A stretch of 64,000 bases of DNA, from the NCBI RefSeq assembly GCF_000271845.1, contig NZ_JH719395.1, positions 1,732,146 to 1,796,145 of the forward strand, in the 5' to 3' direction. The notes under the pieces were generated by a model. The model searched no databases. It had not been told where the DNA came from and saw only the letters and a list, made by a program, of their open reading frames with translations. Numbering within the stretch: the stretch's first letter is position 1; every line of letters begins with the position of its first letter. Shown here in pieces: positions 39,939-49,054 of the stretch. Origin of the DNA: Rhizobium leguminosarum bv. trifolii WSM2297 (GTDB lineage: Bacteria; Pseudomonadota; Alphaproteobacteria; Rhizobiales; Rhizobiaceae). The translations under genes were made by a program, and so were the position numbers.

Positions 39939-40278
39939 TTACATAGGAACCAGGCGCTCCTCGAAATGCGCCTGGAGCGTAGTTCCGCCTGTGAACTCGA
40001 AGACAGCGTACAGCGGCACCTCCGAGTCTAGGTTCTGGTGCGTGTCGTGGGCAATGACACGTGGCGTCGACGGATGCGGCATCGTTTCACCAACAGTGAC
40101 TTCACGTCGCATTCTGGCACGACGCTCCATGCTGTTATTGTTTTTCAATGCCTTCAATACGAAAACGGTGTCGTTGACAGCGCCTCGCTTACGGACCAAG
40201 TGCACATGGCCTTGTCCCTTCACCGAGGGTGGACATCACCTCCCAATCGGCGTCCCAGACTTTCGTTCTCTTGGCCAT
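39939..40278 (-). pseudogene. Protein-kinase N-lobe relic, frameshifted
   Basis: The frame from ATG 40278 (MAKRTKVWDADWEVMSTLGEG) resembles the start of a Ser/Thr kinase. It shifts at about 40229 and continues as GQGHVHLVRKRGAVNDTVFV, then LKALKN (the ATP-binding lysine of beta-3) and MRREVTVGETMPHPSTPRVI (helix C region). Coding ends at 39939 after LYAVFEFTGGTTLQAHFEER. The catalytic loop (HRD) and DFG segments are absent. A loss of two G residues in the glycine-rich loop (GEGGQG expected) explains the break. It sits between the 223-residue unknown gene and the helicase. Confidence 0.72.
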
Positions 40279-40401
40279 TTCGTTTATCCGGGTTCGGGCC
40301 GCGGCTACTCTCAAGTCGAAATGAATCTCAAGCGTCCGGGTTCTACAAAATCCCTCGCTTCGGGGCGGCTTCTCCGCGGCATTTGCCGTTCCAGTGACCG
40401 A

Positions 40402-41034
40402 TTATTTTTGGCGGGTCGGCCTCGTCGCTTTATCAGTGGCTTTGCGTCGAGATGGCATATCCACTTCCGCGAATAGTTTTCCCTCGTATTGCACAAACAC
40501 AGCATTCACTTTGATCTTTGCTCTTTTCGCTGCGTTCTGCGCCTTCACCGATCCGCTTTCGGGCCAAGTCCAGTGACCAATCACGGGGTCAGAGTAGATT
40601 CGTGATTGAGACTTATCTCTGATAACCCACTTCCCCGCGGGTTCTCTGCGCGGGTCAACTTCGAGGATTGACCCCCGTTCAACCTTGGAGACAAACATCT
40701 TACCACGCGACGTCTTCGCGAGCTCGATCTCTGAAAGCACAGCCGATAAGTAGCCGGGGACAGTTCGAAAGAAGATCCCGAGGACATCCCGACGTGCCTT
40801 CTGGCCAACGCGAGTAGCCAGGTCCGCAGGAGGCACCTCGTCCCAAATATTCCCTTTCGCCAAGACAAGGCCCGTCGTGTAGAGCAGGTCGTCGTTAGCG
40901 CCACCGTCTGCCGCTGTTCTCGATAGATAGGAAACTACACTCGCGAGAAAATCGTCGTACGCCTTGCGATTGTGTGCAACCGCGGACTTCAGATTTGGCA
41001 AGTCCTCCGGCTCTAGGTTCCAAAGCTCTGTCAT
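40402..41034 (-). CDS. Unrecognised protein in helicase operon
   Basis: The 210-residue protein has ATG at 41034 behind GAGGTGAC. I do not recognise the family. It has no signal peptide or membrane helix. The first ~90 residues look helical (MTELWNLEPEDLPNLKSAVA). The latter half is beta-rich and basic, ending in a very basic tail (RRKATDKATRPTRQK). The start overlaps the upstream gene's stop, so it is co-translated with it. Genomic linkage with a helicase-nuclease suggests a DNA-acting accessory part; that is context only. Confidence 0.7.
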   Translation of the reverse strand: MTELWNLEPEDLPNLKSAVAHNRKAYDDFLASVVSYLSRTAADGGANDDLLYTTGLVLAKGNIWDEVPPADLATRVGQKARRDVLGIFFRTVPGYLSAVLSEIELAKTSRGKMFVSKVERGSILEVDPRREPAGKWVIRDKSQSRIYSDPVIGHWTWPESGSVKAQNAAKRAKIKVNAVFVQYEGKLFAEVDMPSRRKATDKATRPTRQK

Positions 41035-41041
41035 TGTCACC

Positions 41042-41602
41042 TCATGGTGTCCAAAAGTTTGGTGTGAGCTCAATTCCGAATTCGGAAAATCGTTCGGCTA
41101 CAGCTTGGAGGTGGGCCTCTGTCTGATGTGGACGAGTACCATACCTTCCCGAGCGATTCGAAATCTTCCAGGTCTGCGTCGCTGGAAAATACTTAATCTC
41201 TCCACCGATCCGGGCAGATTTATTCGTGGTGGAAATGAGGAGCGACGGGTGGCCGAGCTTCACATGCCCTGAAGGTATATGGGAACCTCTAGCCATGGTA
41301 TAAAGAAGCTCACCAGTTTCTTCGCTCACGACTTCTTCGACGGCAAACCAAACATCTCCTGCGTGGTCAACGAGCCAGAGGATCGGGTGAACGCGATGTA
41401 CAGCACCAGAGAGCAGCAGACCTGTCGTTGCCGTATCCAGATATTGCTTCAAGACTGGCGCGGTGTCGTGCTCGAGCTTCTGAACGCTTGCGGGACGCAG
41501 CTGGAACTCTTGAGGCTTCACTGGCTGCCCAGCAGGCAGACACGGGCCGAAAATGGCATCAAGTTGGTCAGGTAGGCTTGTTGTAACTGCTTTGATCCCC
41601 AT
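41042..41602 (-). CDS. Unrecognised protein, first gene of helicase operon
   Basis: The 186-residue protein starts MGIKAVTTSLPDQLDAIFGP. An upstream in-frame start exists but would need the less likely hydrophobic leader. I do not recognise the family. The C-terminal third (GGEIKYFPATQTWKISNRSG, then RYGTRPHQTEAHLQAVAERF) recalls small single-domain proteins of contact-toxin immunity or effector regions, but this is only a resemblance. It is upstream of and overlaps the 210-residue gene, and the operon continues into the helicase. Confidence 0.65.
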   Translation of the reverse strand: MGIKAVTTSLPDQLDAIFGPCLPAGQPVKPQEFQLRPASVQKLEHDTAPVLKQYLDTATTGLLLSGAVHRVHPILWLVDHAGDVWFAVEEVVSEETGELLYTMARGSHIPSGHVKLGHPSLLISTTNKSARIGGEIKYFPATQTWKISNRSGRYGTRPHQTEAHLQAVAERFSEFGIELTPNFWTP

Positions 41603-41725
41603 GGCAAATGATCTGGCACAAGAAAATAGGAAATGCAACTTCTGTGGGAGCAGCACGTCGACTCCGCGCGAGCCTCGCGTTGCGTTATTGGAATTTCGTT
41701 ACAGGAAGCACCGGGCTGACGAGAT

Positions 41726-41941
41726 TTACTTCTCAACTTGCAACGTCATTTCTATCATCGTGGGCCGATAACCCGCTGCGACGAAGAGCTGCCTCCCAGC
41801 TTCATTCCAGTAGGCCGTCGAAAGGACGAATCTGGGTCGCTCCCTCTTCCGGAGTTCGACGCCAGTGGCATCAACCAGAATTCTGCCAATTCCCTTCCGC
41901 CCTTTCGTGAGGATCGACAAAGATGTCATGGCACCCTTTAG
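41726..41941 (-). pseudogene. GNAT acetyltransferase C-terminal fragment
   Basis: About 65 codons match the C-terminal half of a GNAT fold: GIGRILVDATGVELRKRERP, followed by FVLSTAYWNEAGRQLFVAAG and YRPTMIEMTL. The acetyl-CoA-binding loop's start and the N-terminal half are missing. No start codon or ribosome-binding site fits. It is a remnant, possibly left by the event that brought in the helicase operon. Confidence 0.7.
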
Positions 41942-42344
41942 ATCGCCTGCGACCGTCAGAGCTGTTCCGTCGACTCCGCCGCGTCAGACCCCAGCCATGA
42001 GACCTTAGCCAGCGCCGTCGCAGAGGACTACTACATCGCCAGCCACGCGGGCTGCTCTCCGGCGACCTGCGCGGAAGGGACTACTCGGCTGGCTTTTGGG
42101 CAAATAGTGGACATCAGCGTCCGGCACAGCTGGGTCGCCTGATCGGAGCCGTGGAATCTCGTCCCCCGGGGAAACCACCCGTCGCCACGCTTCTCGGCAA
42201 TCCCCGCTTCACAAAATTACACAGACTCGCTTCGATCGAGACCAGACTACGCCCTCACCTCGTCCGGATCGTCGCAGACAGCATCATGCAGATGGGCAAA
42301 TTATATTCCGGCTGGTGACGACGCGTACAAAATGGGTTCGACAT
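41942..42344. other. Stretch with no supportable gene
   Basis: About 400 bases. One forward frame ending near 42317 reads like the tail of a protein (LGRLIGAVESRPPGKPPVAT, then LVRIVADSIMQMGK), but it has no start and I cannot name it. It is probably another truncated gene. Confidence 0.4.
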
Positions 42345-43720
42345 TCAGTCGTGGATTTCCGCCCAAACGTACGATGTACATCCGGGGAGTCTGTATATTT
42401 TCGTGATACGGATCGTGGTTCCGTACCGGAGCTGACCAATTATCGGGCTCTCATCAAAGTTGCAGCGTTTGTCTATGACGTGAAATGCGGACGTCCGGAC
42501 GTTCACGTCCCTGGTCAGCGTGATGTCGTTGCTTGAGACTTCCTCAGGCGCTCTGCCGGCCAATTCGTTCGAGCGAGGCTGTTTCCACGTTCCGCCCAGA
42601 TATTCACCAAGGTACACCCAGCCGAAGGTCTCAGTAGACGTATCCGGTAAGGAGGCGTGGAGGTCTACCGACAACTCTGATTTGTCCAACACTTCCTGCA
42701 TTTTGCCGAAGTAAGGTGATCCCTCTCCTACATATGTCAGGGCAACCGCTGGCGCCCCAGCTTCATTTCCGAAGGCGTATTTATTCCAAGAGATTGCCCA
42801 CTCGTGGTTCCCGGTGAATTGAACTGATGTACCGCCTGGATCCTTAAGTGCTTGCTCTGCGGTCGCCTTCGCAGAGACTACCCAAGCCGCGCCCTCCGAA
42901 CAGCTCTCGTTGACCAGCTTCGTGCAATACGCATCACCTTCGGCAATCTTAGGGTCGACATATTCTTTCTGAACGTAAGCTTGACCGGACTGAACAATAA
43001 CCGCACCACCGGATGCGACAAACGCTTTCAAAGCGTCTTCATTGCTTCCACCAGACGCGGCGACAGCGAGGCCACCCAAGGCGCCTGCTACCGCCGCCTT
43101 CTTTCCCACTTCACTTATCGTTCCTGTCGGCATTGCCCCAACGCCGGCGCTGAATTCACTTGTTGCCGCTGCGTACATCCCCGCTTTTATGGCAAGGTCG
43201 ACGTTTCCGTGGGTGTCATTGTACGTCTTCCAAGCAGCGTAGGCGGCAGCTCCTCCCGGCCCTCCATAAGTCGCCGCAGCGCCTTGTGCCACTTGGTTCG
43301 CAAGCTCGCTTTCTTGGGTAAGCTGGGAAGCGTTTTTGTTTGTGTTCCTCATTTGATCGATACCGATGTGCCAGATCGCATCGACTACCTTTCCTTCGCG
43401 AACACGCTTCTGAGCAGCGCTCAGAACGTCTGGAATTCCTTTTACTTGGCGTTCAGCAAACCGCTCCGCCGCGTTCACGGCATCGATACCATCGTTCGCC
43501 GCCTTGATGACAGTCCGCGCGGCGTCCCTCTTCGCTTTATCGGCGTTTGTAAGTGCTTGCTGAACCGCGGTAGTCGCGTCGCTGGCAAGCCCATTTACAA
43601 ACAGGGAGCTATTCGCCACGGCTTGGTTCAGGAACTTGTCCTGAGCATCCTCGACACGTCGCCAATGGCGATGCTGTACAGGGCCATCCAAAATACTACT
43701 GTTTTCAATATTCGTCCCAT
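42345..43720 (-). pseudogene. Exported protein with C-terminal SH3-like domain, frameshift after the signal peptide
   Basis: ATG at 43720 gives a hydrophobic leader (MGRILKTVVFWMALYSIAIG). The long frame that follows is one base out of phase: the leader frame stops soon, while VEDAQDKFLNQAVANSSLFV continues for ~440 residues in another. One base change near 43658 joins them. The body has an Ala/Gly-rich central segment at about 130-260 (GGLAVAASGGSNEDALKAFV), then a region with cysteines. The end (ITLTRDVNVRTSAFHVIDKR, then YGTTIRITKIYRLPGCTSYV) looks like a bacterial SH3 domain. A secreted or surface protein, function unknown. Confidence 0.65.
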
Positions 43721-43882
43721 CTGCGGCCTCGCCCAAGGCATCAGTCGCCCGTAGAATGTACTCCTACGATGATATAATCGGAAGTTGCCGCCCCTAGGTG
43801 GGCGATACCTAATTCGAGTTATATAGATCGGTATAACCGCGGGTCCCATCGAGACCGCGATCATGGGCAGTGACCTCTCGCA

Positions 43883-44329
43883 ATGCTGTTGGTTGCCGAC
43901 GGCATGATGAACATGCTGGGCGCCGTTCCAAACGCCACGAAGGCTGCCGAGGCCTTTCTGGGTATCAAGGTTCCCGCTGACGCCTCCGGCTTTCTCGTGA
44001 ACATGGCAAGCAACCCTTGGGAAGGCGCGGATGCTTTCCTTTCGTCCATCGCTATCGACGGGACGCACTTCAACCGGACGGTTCGCCGGGCATACGACCT
44101 GCTAACCGAACTGAAGCCGATCCACGAAATCCAGCATCAGGACGAACGCGATGAATCGCTCGATTGGATCGGCTATTTCGGACGCGTCCGGCATCATGCG
44201 AGCAACGCCATCCGCGTGAGATCAGAAACGGAAGCGGCTGACTACGTTCGTCGTGGCTACGCTCTGCGAATGCGCGGCAAGGACACGAACAAGGTGAACC
44301 TGATCACTGCCGAGAACATAGTGTTCTGA
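43883..44329 (+). CDS. Hypothetical protein, 148 residues
   Basis: An open frame from ATG 43883 with no clear ribosome-binding site and a stop close upstream. The first 30 residues are hydrophobic (MLLVADGMMNMLGAVPNATK), the rest is charged and ends LRMRGKDTNKVNLITAENIV. I do not recognise it. The codon use is regular and the sequence looks protein-like, but the start could be internal. It lies between the SH3-like gene and the HNH gene, on the opposite strand from both. Confidence 0.5.
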   Translation: MLLVADGMMNMLGAVPNATKAAEAFLGIKVPADASGFLVNMASNPWEGADAFLSSIAIDGTHFNRTVRRAYDLLTELKPIHEIQHQDERDESLDWIGYFGRVRHHASNAIRVRSETEAADYVRRGYALRMRGKDTNKVNLITAENIVF

Positions 44330-44421
44330 CAACATACGGGCGGGATGCAGGCAGTGATGTCGGCACCCCGCTCTCCCGTCACTCCGTTGAAGAACCACCG
44401 GGCTTCGGGGCGCTTTTACCA

Positions 44422-45378
44422 TCAAATGGAGCTGAATCTCTCCCTATGCTTGGCAACATATGCTGGATGCGGCCAGAGCCTCGAATCCTTCGGCAGGTGG
44501 ATTCGATCCATCTGCTTCGCGAACAGCGTCCGCAGCTCCGACGGCACCTTGTTGTGCGACACAAGGATTCGATAATCGTCCGTCAGCGAGATCAGATGCC
44601 TGTCGAAGAGCCAGTGCACCGTGGCCGAGAGTGCGATGCCATTCTGGACGACATCCGGCCCGCCGTCAGCAACCGACCATATGTGTGCAGCCTGGGCCTC
44701 GGACTTGCCGCCGCCATTGACGATCCGGAGACCCGTGATCGCGCAGCGGCTGTCGTACGCGTCGCACACCTTACGCCGGAAGCTGGCCTCCCGGATTTTG
44801 CGGTTCATCAGGATCTGCTCGATGCGGCGCTCCTGCTCGACGAGCGGGAGATCGAGCAACTCCTGGGTGGGGCCGTCCACGTGGCCGGGATCGAGTTCGA
44901 GACGTATTGCATTGTCGGCCGCCAGTGTTTCGGAAAGGCCCGCTCGCACGATCGCAGCGAAGTCGGCATCGGGAATTGTCCGGATCGATTTACCTTGCAG
45001 GTAGGCGCCGACGCGCGTCCGATCCGGTATCAAACGTAGCGACGCCTCCCAGTAACTGCCGTCACGAACGAACGGCACGGGTTCGTCGAGTTCTTCATAC
45101 TGAGCCATGACCGCGTAAGCGTGACTGGGATCTTCAGGATCATCGTGGATGGCAACGACCTTCGCTGTCGCGACGTAAGCCCGGCGACCACCATTGCGTT
45201 GCGGTTCTCGATAGATGATCCACTCACCTACCAAGGATTCAGCGATGTGACGGTATGGTTTGGGAAAGTGATATCGGAACGCGATATCGTCTTTGTAACC
45301 CGAGTCCCGCTTGGTGTCGAAAATCCCCTTCAATGTCGGCCCCTGCTGTCGCTCAGCATATACAATCTCGCGCCACAC
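44422..45378 (-). CDS. HNH endonuclease with N-terminal EVE/PUA-like domain
   Basis: About 318 residues from GTG at 45378 (VWREIVYAERQQG); TTG 45381 is also possible. The N-terminal 130 residues resemble an EVE/PUA-type base-recognition fold (FRYHFPKPYRHIAESLVGEW, then YREP). The C-terminal domain is HNH_2: CDAYDSRCAITGLRIVNGGG followed by AAHIWSVADGGPDVVQNGIA and HWLFDRHLISLTDDYRILVS. This is the layout of modification-dependent restriction endonucleases. It starts inside the 3' end of duplicated gene copy 1 and is on the same strand, so the two form an operon. Confidence 0.82.
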   Translation of the reverse strand: MWREIVYAERQQGPTLKGIFDTKRDSGYKDDIAFRYHFPKPYRHIAESLVGEWIIYREPQRNGGRRAYVATAKVVAIHDDPEDPSHAYAVMAQYEELDEPVPFVRDGSYWEASLRLIPDRTRVGAYLQGKSIRTIPDADFAAIVRAGLSETLAADNAIRLELDPGHVDGPTQELLDLPLVEQERRIEQILMNRKIREASFRRKVCDAYDSRCAITGLRIVNGGGKSEAQAAHIWSVADGGPDVVQNGIALSATVHWLFDRHLISLTDDYRILVSHNKVPSELRTLFAKQMDRIHLPKDSRLWPHPAYVAKHRERFSSI

Positions 45379-45825
45379 CAATCCTAATAGGAACGGGCTT
45401 CCCCTCGAAGCGCACTCGAAAATTTCGCCTGTGGAAGTCCTGCTCGAAACAGACGAAGACCAGCTCGAGGTCGTTCGCGCTATCACGTTTCCCCAGTAAG
45501 CTGAGCGTGACAACGATGACCCCGCTGTACCCACGGGTCAGGCGAAACGCCACGTTGCGCATTTCGGCTGTTTCCGTATCCTTCCGGTCGTCGCGGCGCT
45601 CGTACACGACCAGAAGCGCGCGGCATCCCAGGTTTGCCTCAGGATCTCGCTGATCTCTGCCTTGAATTCCTCGGCATGCATTGCGGGACCCCAGGACAAT
45701 GCCTTCTCGCCGGAATCGCTGACAACGTTGAGATAGCCGTCATACTGGTAGGCACCCGACAGCGCCTGTTCGATCATTTCGAATGCGGAGTTTTCGCTGA
45801 TTGCAGTCTTGAAGAGAATTGCCAT
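45353..45825 (-). pseudogene. Duplicated unknown gene, copy 1, frameshifted
   Basis: ATG 45825 (MAILFKTAISENSAFEMIEQ) leads an open frame to about 45600, where a missing C in ACCAGAAG (copy 2 has ACCCAGAAG) shifts the frame. Coding continues as RRDDRKDTETAEMRNVAFRL to 45353. Rejoined, the protein is about 157 residues, and copy 2 at 53034 is about 85 percent identical in DNA by eye. I do not recognise the family. The copy is 5' to the HNH gene and may be its partner. Confidence 0.7.
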
Positions 45826-45958
45826 CGAATCGCTGCGTGTCATTGCCGACCTGTCGGCTTGGCGCGAGACTACATGGCGCCGCCGGGGCCCACAATGAAG
45901 ACTTAATTATCGCTGCAGGCCAACGGCCTCTTGGCGCCGATGCTAATGCCGTTGGTGC

Positions 45959-47539
45959 TCACTGATATACAGCTGAAGTCCACAATCCCACATGGGCGAT
46001 CAGGAGGCCGACGGCGAAACACCCCAGTCGACCTGGCATTCCGAGTGTGAGCGACGATATGCCGTTCACCTCCTGCTCGACCTTCCTGCGAGTGCTGTAC
46101 CGGACGGCGTAGTTCATCACCACCGCGAAAAACAGACCGGTTAGGAAGAAGAGGACTACCCGCGTATCTCGGGTGAAGTCCATAAGCCAAGCGAACATGC
46201 CGAAGTACCAGAGAACTGCGGCGAATGCCGAAACCAGTGGCGTCATGGTAAAAAGGGACTGTGCAACAGCCTTACTTTCAAATCTCAGCAGGCTCTTTTG
46301 ATAGTCCCTTGCGATCCGATCGAGACATTTTATCGATACCGCGCCCTTCATCTTGGCCGCAGTTTCATCGACCCAGTATTCGCGCCAACTGTTTGTCGAC
46401 ACGAAATCTCTAAGGCCTCCTGTCAAACCCTTCACGTTCGAGATCTCGCGCAGGAACGCAGACGGACGCCCCGCGGCGAGGCGATCGGTCTTCGCGGCGA
46501 TCCTGAGGAGTTCATAGTCAAGGAAGTTGGGAAACGTGAATCTTGGCTCATGGATTCGTACATAGGAAACGGCCGAAGGCGATCCGCTGTATTCGGCTTC
46601 GAGATCGGCGTGGGTAATCTCGCAGGAAATCGGAAGCGTGGCCCGATATACGCCATCCTTCCAGCCTGAATACGATGCCTTCGTGGTCTGGAAATCCGAC
46701 CACGGGAGAACGGGGTTTGTCTTGTCTGCCGCATGAGCCTTTAATCCGGAAGCGATCCACTCCTTCACACACTCGGCGGCATGCGGGGGAAGTTTGGTTG
46801 CAACGCTTCCGATGACTGGTGTCATTTCCATCTTGAAGAAATAGGCATCGGTGAAGAACCCGTTGCCTGCGCAAGTTTTGCAAGTGTGGACGCCGTGTCC
46901 GCCGCAGCTGTCGCAAGTTCTCTGCTCCGTGCCGCCGCACCATCCGCACCATGTGGTGCCGTGTCCGCCGCATTTACCGCAGTTAAACCACTTGCCGTCT
47001 ACGTCGCGGCTGCCCTTCTGACCGTGGCATCCGTAGCATGTGACCTTACCGGCACCTGCGGAGAAGCTGAACTCGCAGTTCTTGCAGGTCATGCGCCCGG
47101 TAGTATTGCATCCGCGGCAGTCGACGGTTCCGTCACCGCAGCCGCAGTTGCTCTGGGAGAGTGCGTAGGCCTCGTCGCACACGATCTGCGCACCGTTTCC
47201 GACGACGCCTTCGCGCAGAACGCCACGCAGCGAACTTGTGTCAAGCGCCTCGCGGAACCGGGCGTCGGCTTTTTCCTTCACCAGCGCTTGCGGGTTGTTC
47301 ACGATCGGAATGTGACTTGCGTTGGCGGGATGCCCGGCGAACCGCTGCGTGCGGAAGTCGGTCGTGACGAGGAACTCGATATTCACCGCCGCAGTCGACC
47401 GCTTGAGTTCCGGAGACTTCACCACAAGCGGGAGAGTTTCGAGACCCGCGAACATCGCTATTGGTGCGAGTGCAGTCTTCAACTCCTCATCGAACACCTT
47501 GAGTGCAGGCGACGATATCTTGGCAACAGTCTGATCCAT
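45959..47539 (-). CDS. Membrane protein with DnaJ-type cysteine-rich zinc fingers
   Basis: The 526-residue product (ATG 47539 behind GGGGGATAC) has a cysteine-rich region at about 132-235. It contains at least six CxxC or CxxCxGxG units: CGCGDGTVDC, CRGCNTTGRMTCKNC, CYGCHGQKG, CGKCGGHG, CGWCGGTEQRTCDSCGGHG and CKTCAGNG. DnaJ proteins have four, so this is expanded. No J domain is present. Two to three membrane helices lie at about 425-520 (SLFTMTPLVSAFAAVLWYFG). The cytosolic zinc-finger region probably binds proteins or RNA. It lies alone between the duplicated gene and a secreted protein. Confidence 0.75.
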   Translation of the reverse strand: MDQTVAKISSPALKVFDEELKTALAPIAMFAGLETLPLVVKSPELKRSTAAVNIEFLVTTDFRTQRFAGHPANASHIPIVNNPQALVKEKADARFREALDTSSLRGVLREGVVGNGAQIVCDEAYALSQSNCGCGDGTVDCRGCNTTGRMTCKNCEFSFSAGAGKVTCYGCHGQKGSRDVDGKWFNCGKCGGHGTTWCGWCGGTEQRTCDSCGGHGVHTCKTCAGNGFFTDAYFFKMEMTPVIGSVATKLPPHAAECVKEWIASGLKAHAADKTNPVLPWSDFQTTKASYSGWKDGVYRATLPISCEITHADLEAEYSGSPSAVSYVRIHEPRFTFPNFLDYELLRIAAKTDRLAAGRPSAFLREISNVKGLTGGLRDFVSTNSWREYWVDETAAKMKGAVSIKCLDRIARDYQKSLLRFESKAVAQSLFTMTPLVSAFAAVLWYFGMFAWLMDFTRDTRVVLFFLTGLFFAVVMNYAVRYSTRRKVEQEVNGISSLTLGMPGRLGCFAVGLLIAHVGLWTSAVYQ

Positions 47540-47643
47540 GTATCCCCCATATTCGTGCACGGTTGTCGGACGGCATAGCGGGAGCGAACTCCAACAACCT
47601 GGAGCGCGCTGGCGCTATCGTCACTGATCGCTTTTCGTTGAAA

Positions 47644-48597
47644 TCAGTCTTCTACGTTTTCGAACCGTAGTTCGGCATTGGCGCTCGTCTTCGAGAGGCC
47701 CGCCACTTCGCAGGTGCCCTTCTTACGCACGGGAGCTTCGCCGCGCAGAACGATGGTATGCCATGACTGCCCCAGGCCACCCTCGACCCGATATCCAACA
47801 GGCGCGCATCCCTTCTTGAAGACCCAAGAGGTTCCGACAATCCTGGCGTTCGTGTCGTACATGTCCCAGGGCTTCTCCGCCATGACGAGAACGTCGCCCG
47901 GCTTGACGACATCGCGGATGGAAGCCTTGGGCTCCTTGTAGATGATGAGCCCCCGCTTCGGGTCTACTGCCATCAGTGAACCATTGTGATCGAACTCTGC
48001 TCCGCTGAGATCGCCTTCATGCACATAGGCAGAGGGCTGCTTCTTGGACGAAGCCTGTTTCTCAGCTCCGGCATCACGCGGCACGGCGCCTTCCTTGATC
48101 CACGGAGCCACGTCCGCGTAGATCAGCTTGTTGCCGTCGCACACCTTCCACATGGCATATGAGCCCTGGTAGTAGCGCCATATCGGAAAGCAAGACGCGC
48201 TCATGGAGAACTCGAGGTCGGGCCACTCGGTGTTGCTTTCGTGGGGCACGAGCTCGGTCATGTCGAAGCCGAATTCGTGCTTCCAGCCGCCAGCTCCGTC
48301 GGAAATCAGAAGGTGGACGTCCGAACCAGAAGGACCGAAACAGGTAGACGAACCATTTGCGAGTACATCCGGATAGGCGGTTACGACCAGCTCGTTGACG
48401 CCATCCTTGTTGAGGTCGATCTGCTTGATGTCGTAGGCGATCTTAGTCCCTGCACTGTGTAAGCACTCGGACATGCCGCTTTCGGCTTTGTCGATGATGA
48501 CCAGGGCCTTGTCGACATCGGCCTGGCTCCAGTCGGTTGCAAAAGCATGAGCAGGGAGAACTGCAAGAGACAGGGCTACTAAAGCGTGGCGATCCAT
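47644..48597 (-). CDS. Exported hypothetical protein
   Basis: The 317-residue product has a signal peptide (residues 1-21, ALVALSLAVLPAHAFA) and starts behind GGGGAAGAA. A calcium-loop-like DLNKDGVNELVV at about 60 suggests an EF-hand or FG-GAP-like repeat. Several cysteines (about 43, 85, 136, 152, 263 and 293) could form disulfides in the periplasm. I do not recognise the family. It is the first of a set of exported proteins that includes DUF4431- and protease-like genes. Confidence 0.7.
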   Translation of the reverse strand: MDRHALVALSLAVLPAHAFATDWSQADVDKALVIIDKAESGMSECLHSAGTKIAYDIKQIDLNKDGVNELVVTAYPDVLANGSSTCFGPSGSDVHLLISDGAGGWKHEFGFDMTELVPHESNTEWPDLEFSMSASCFPIWRYYQGSYAMWKVCDGNKLIYADVAPWIKEGAVPRDAGAEKQASSKKQPSAYVHEGDLSGAEFDHNGSLMAVDPKRGLIIYKEPKASIRDVVKPGDVLVMAEKPWDMYDTNARIVGTSWVFKKGCAPVGYRVEGGLGQSWHTIVLRGEAPVRKKGTCEVAGLSKTSANAELRFENVED

Positions 48598-48802
48598 TTC
48601 TTCCCCAAATAATCGAAAATCTTATGCCTACTCGTTTAAGGGGATCGGCATAAAATGCAGTGAAGCTGAAAGGTAAAGTTGTATCGGCCCGCAAGAAAAT
48701 TCGCCGTGCTCGAGCAGGTGCAGTTGTTTGATCAGATGCTGCACGTCCTTCCATCTCCACGGGAACCGATTTATCGTCGGCGGCAATACCGGGGGCTATC
48801 CG

Positions 48803-49054
48803 ATGAAAACATACGCCATTATCAGCATCGCGGCTGCGGCATTTGCCTATGCGTCATCCACGCAGGCTGCCTGTTACGACTTGTCCAAGCAGCAACCCTC
48901 TCGGCTGAGCGGGCATCTTACCCATCGAATCTTCGGTGGGCCCCCGGAGTTCGAGGACGTCCAAAAGGGCGACACACCAGAGCCAGGCTATATCATCAAG
49001 CTTGATCATCCGATCTGCATCACGGGAGACGATTTCGCGGATCCGACGCGCTAG
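48803..49054 (+). pseudogene. DUF4431 protein, truncated
   Basis: ATG 48803 gives a signal peptide (MKTYAIISIAAAAFAYASST) and then the DUF4431 start: PSRLSGHLTHRIFGGPPEFE, then PEPGYIIKLDHPICITGDDF. It ends with TAG at 49054 about half a domain early, in DNA where the convergent DUF429 gene also ends. It appears cut off by a junction at about 49045-49060. Confidence 0.7.
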
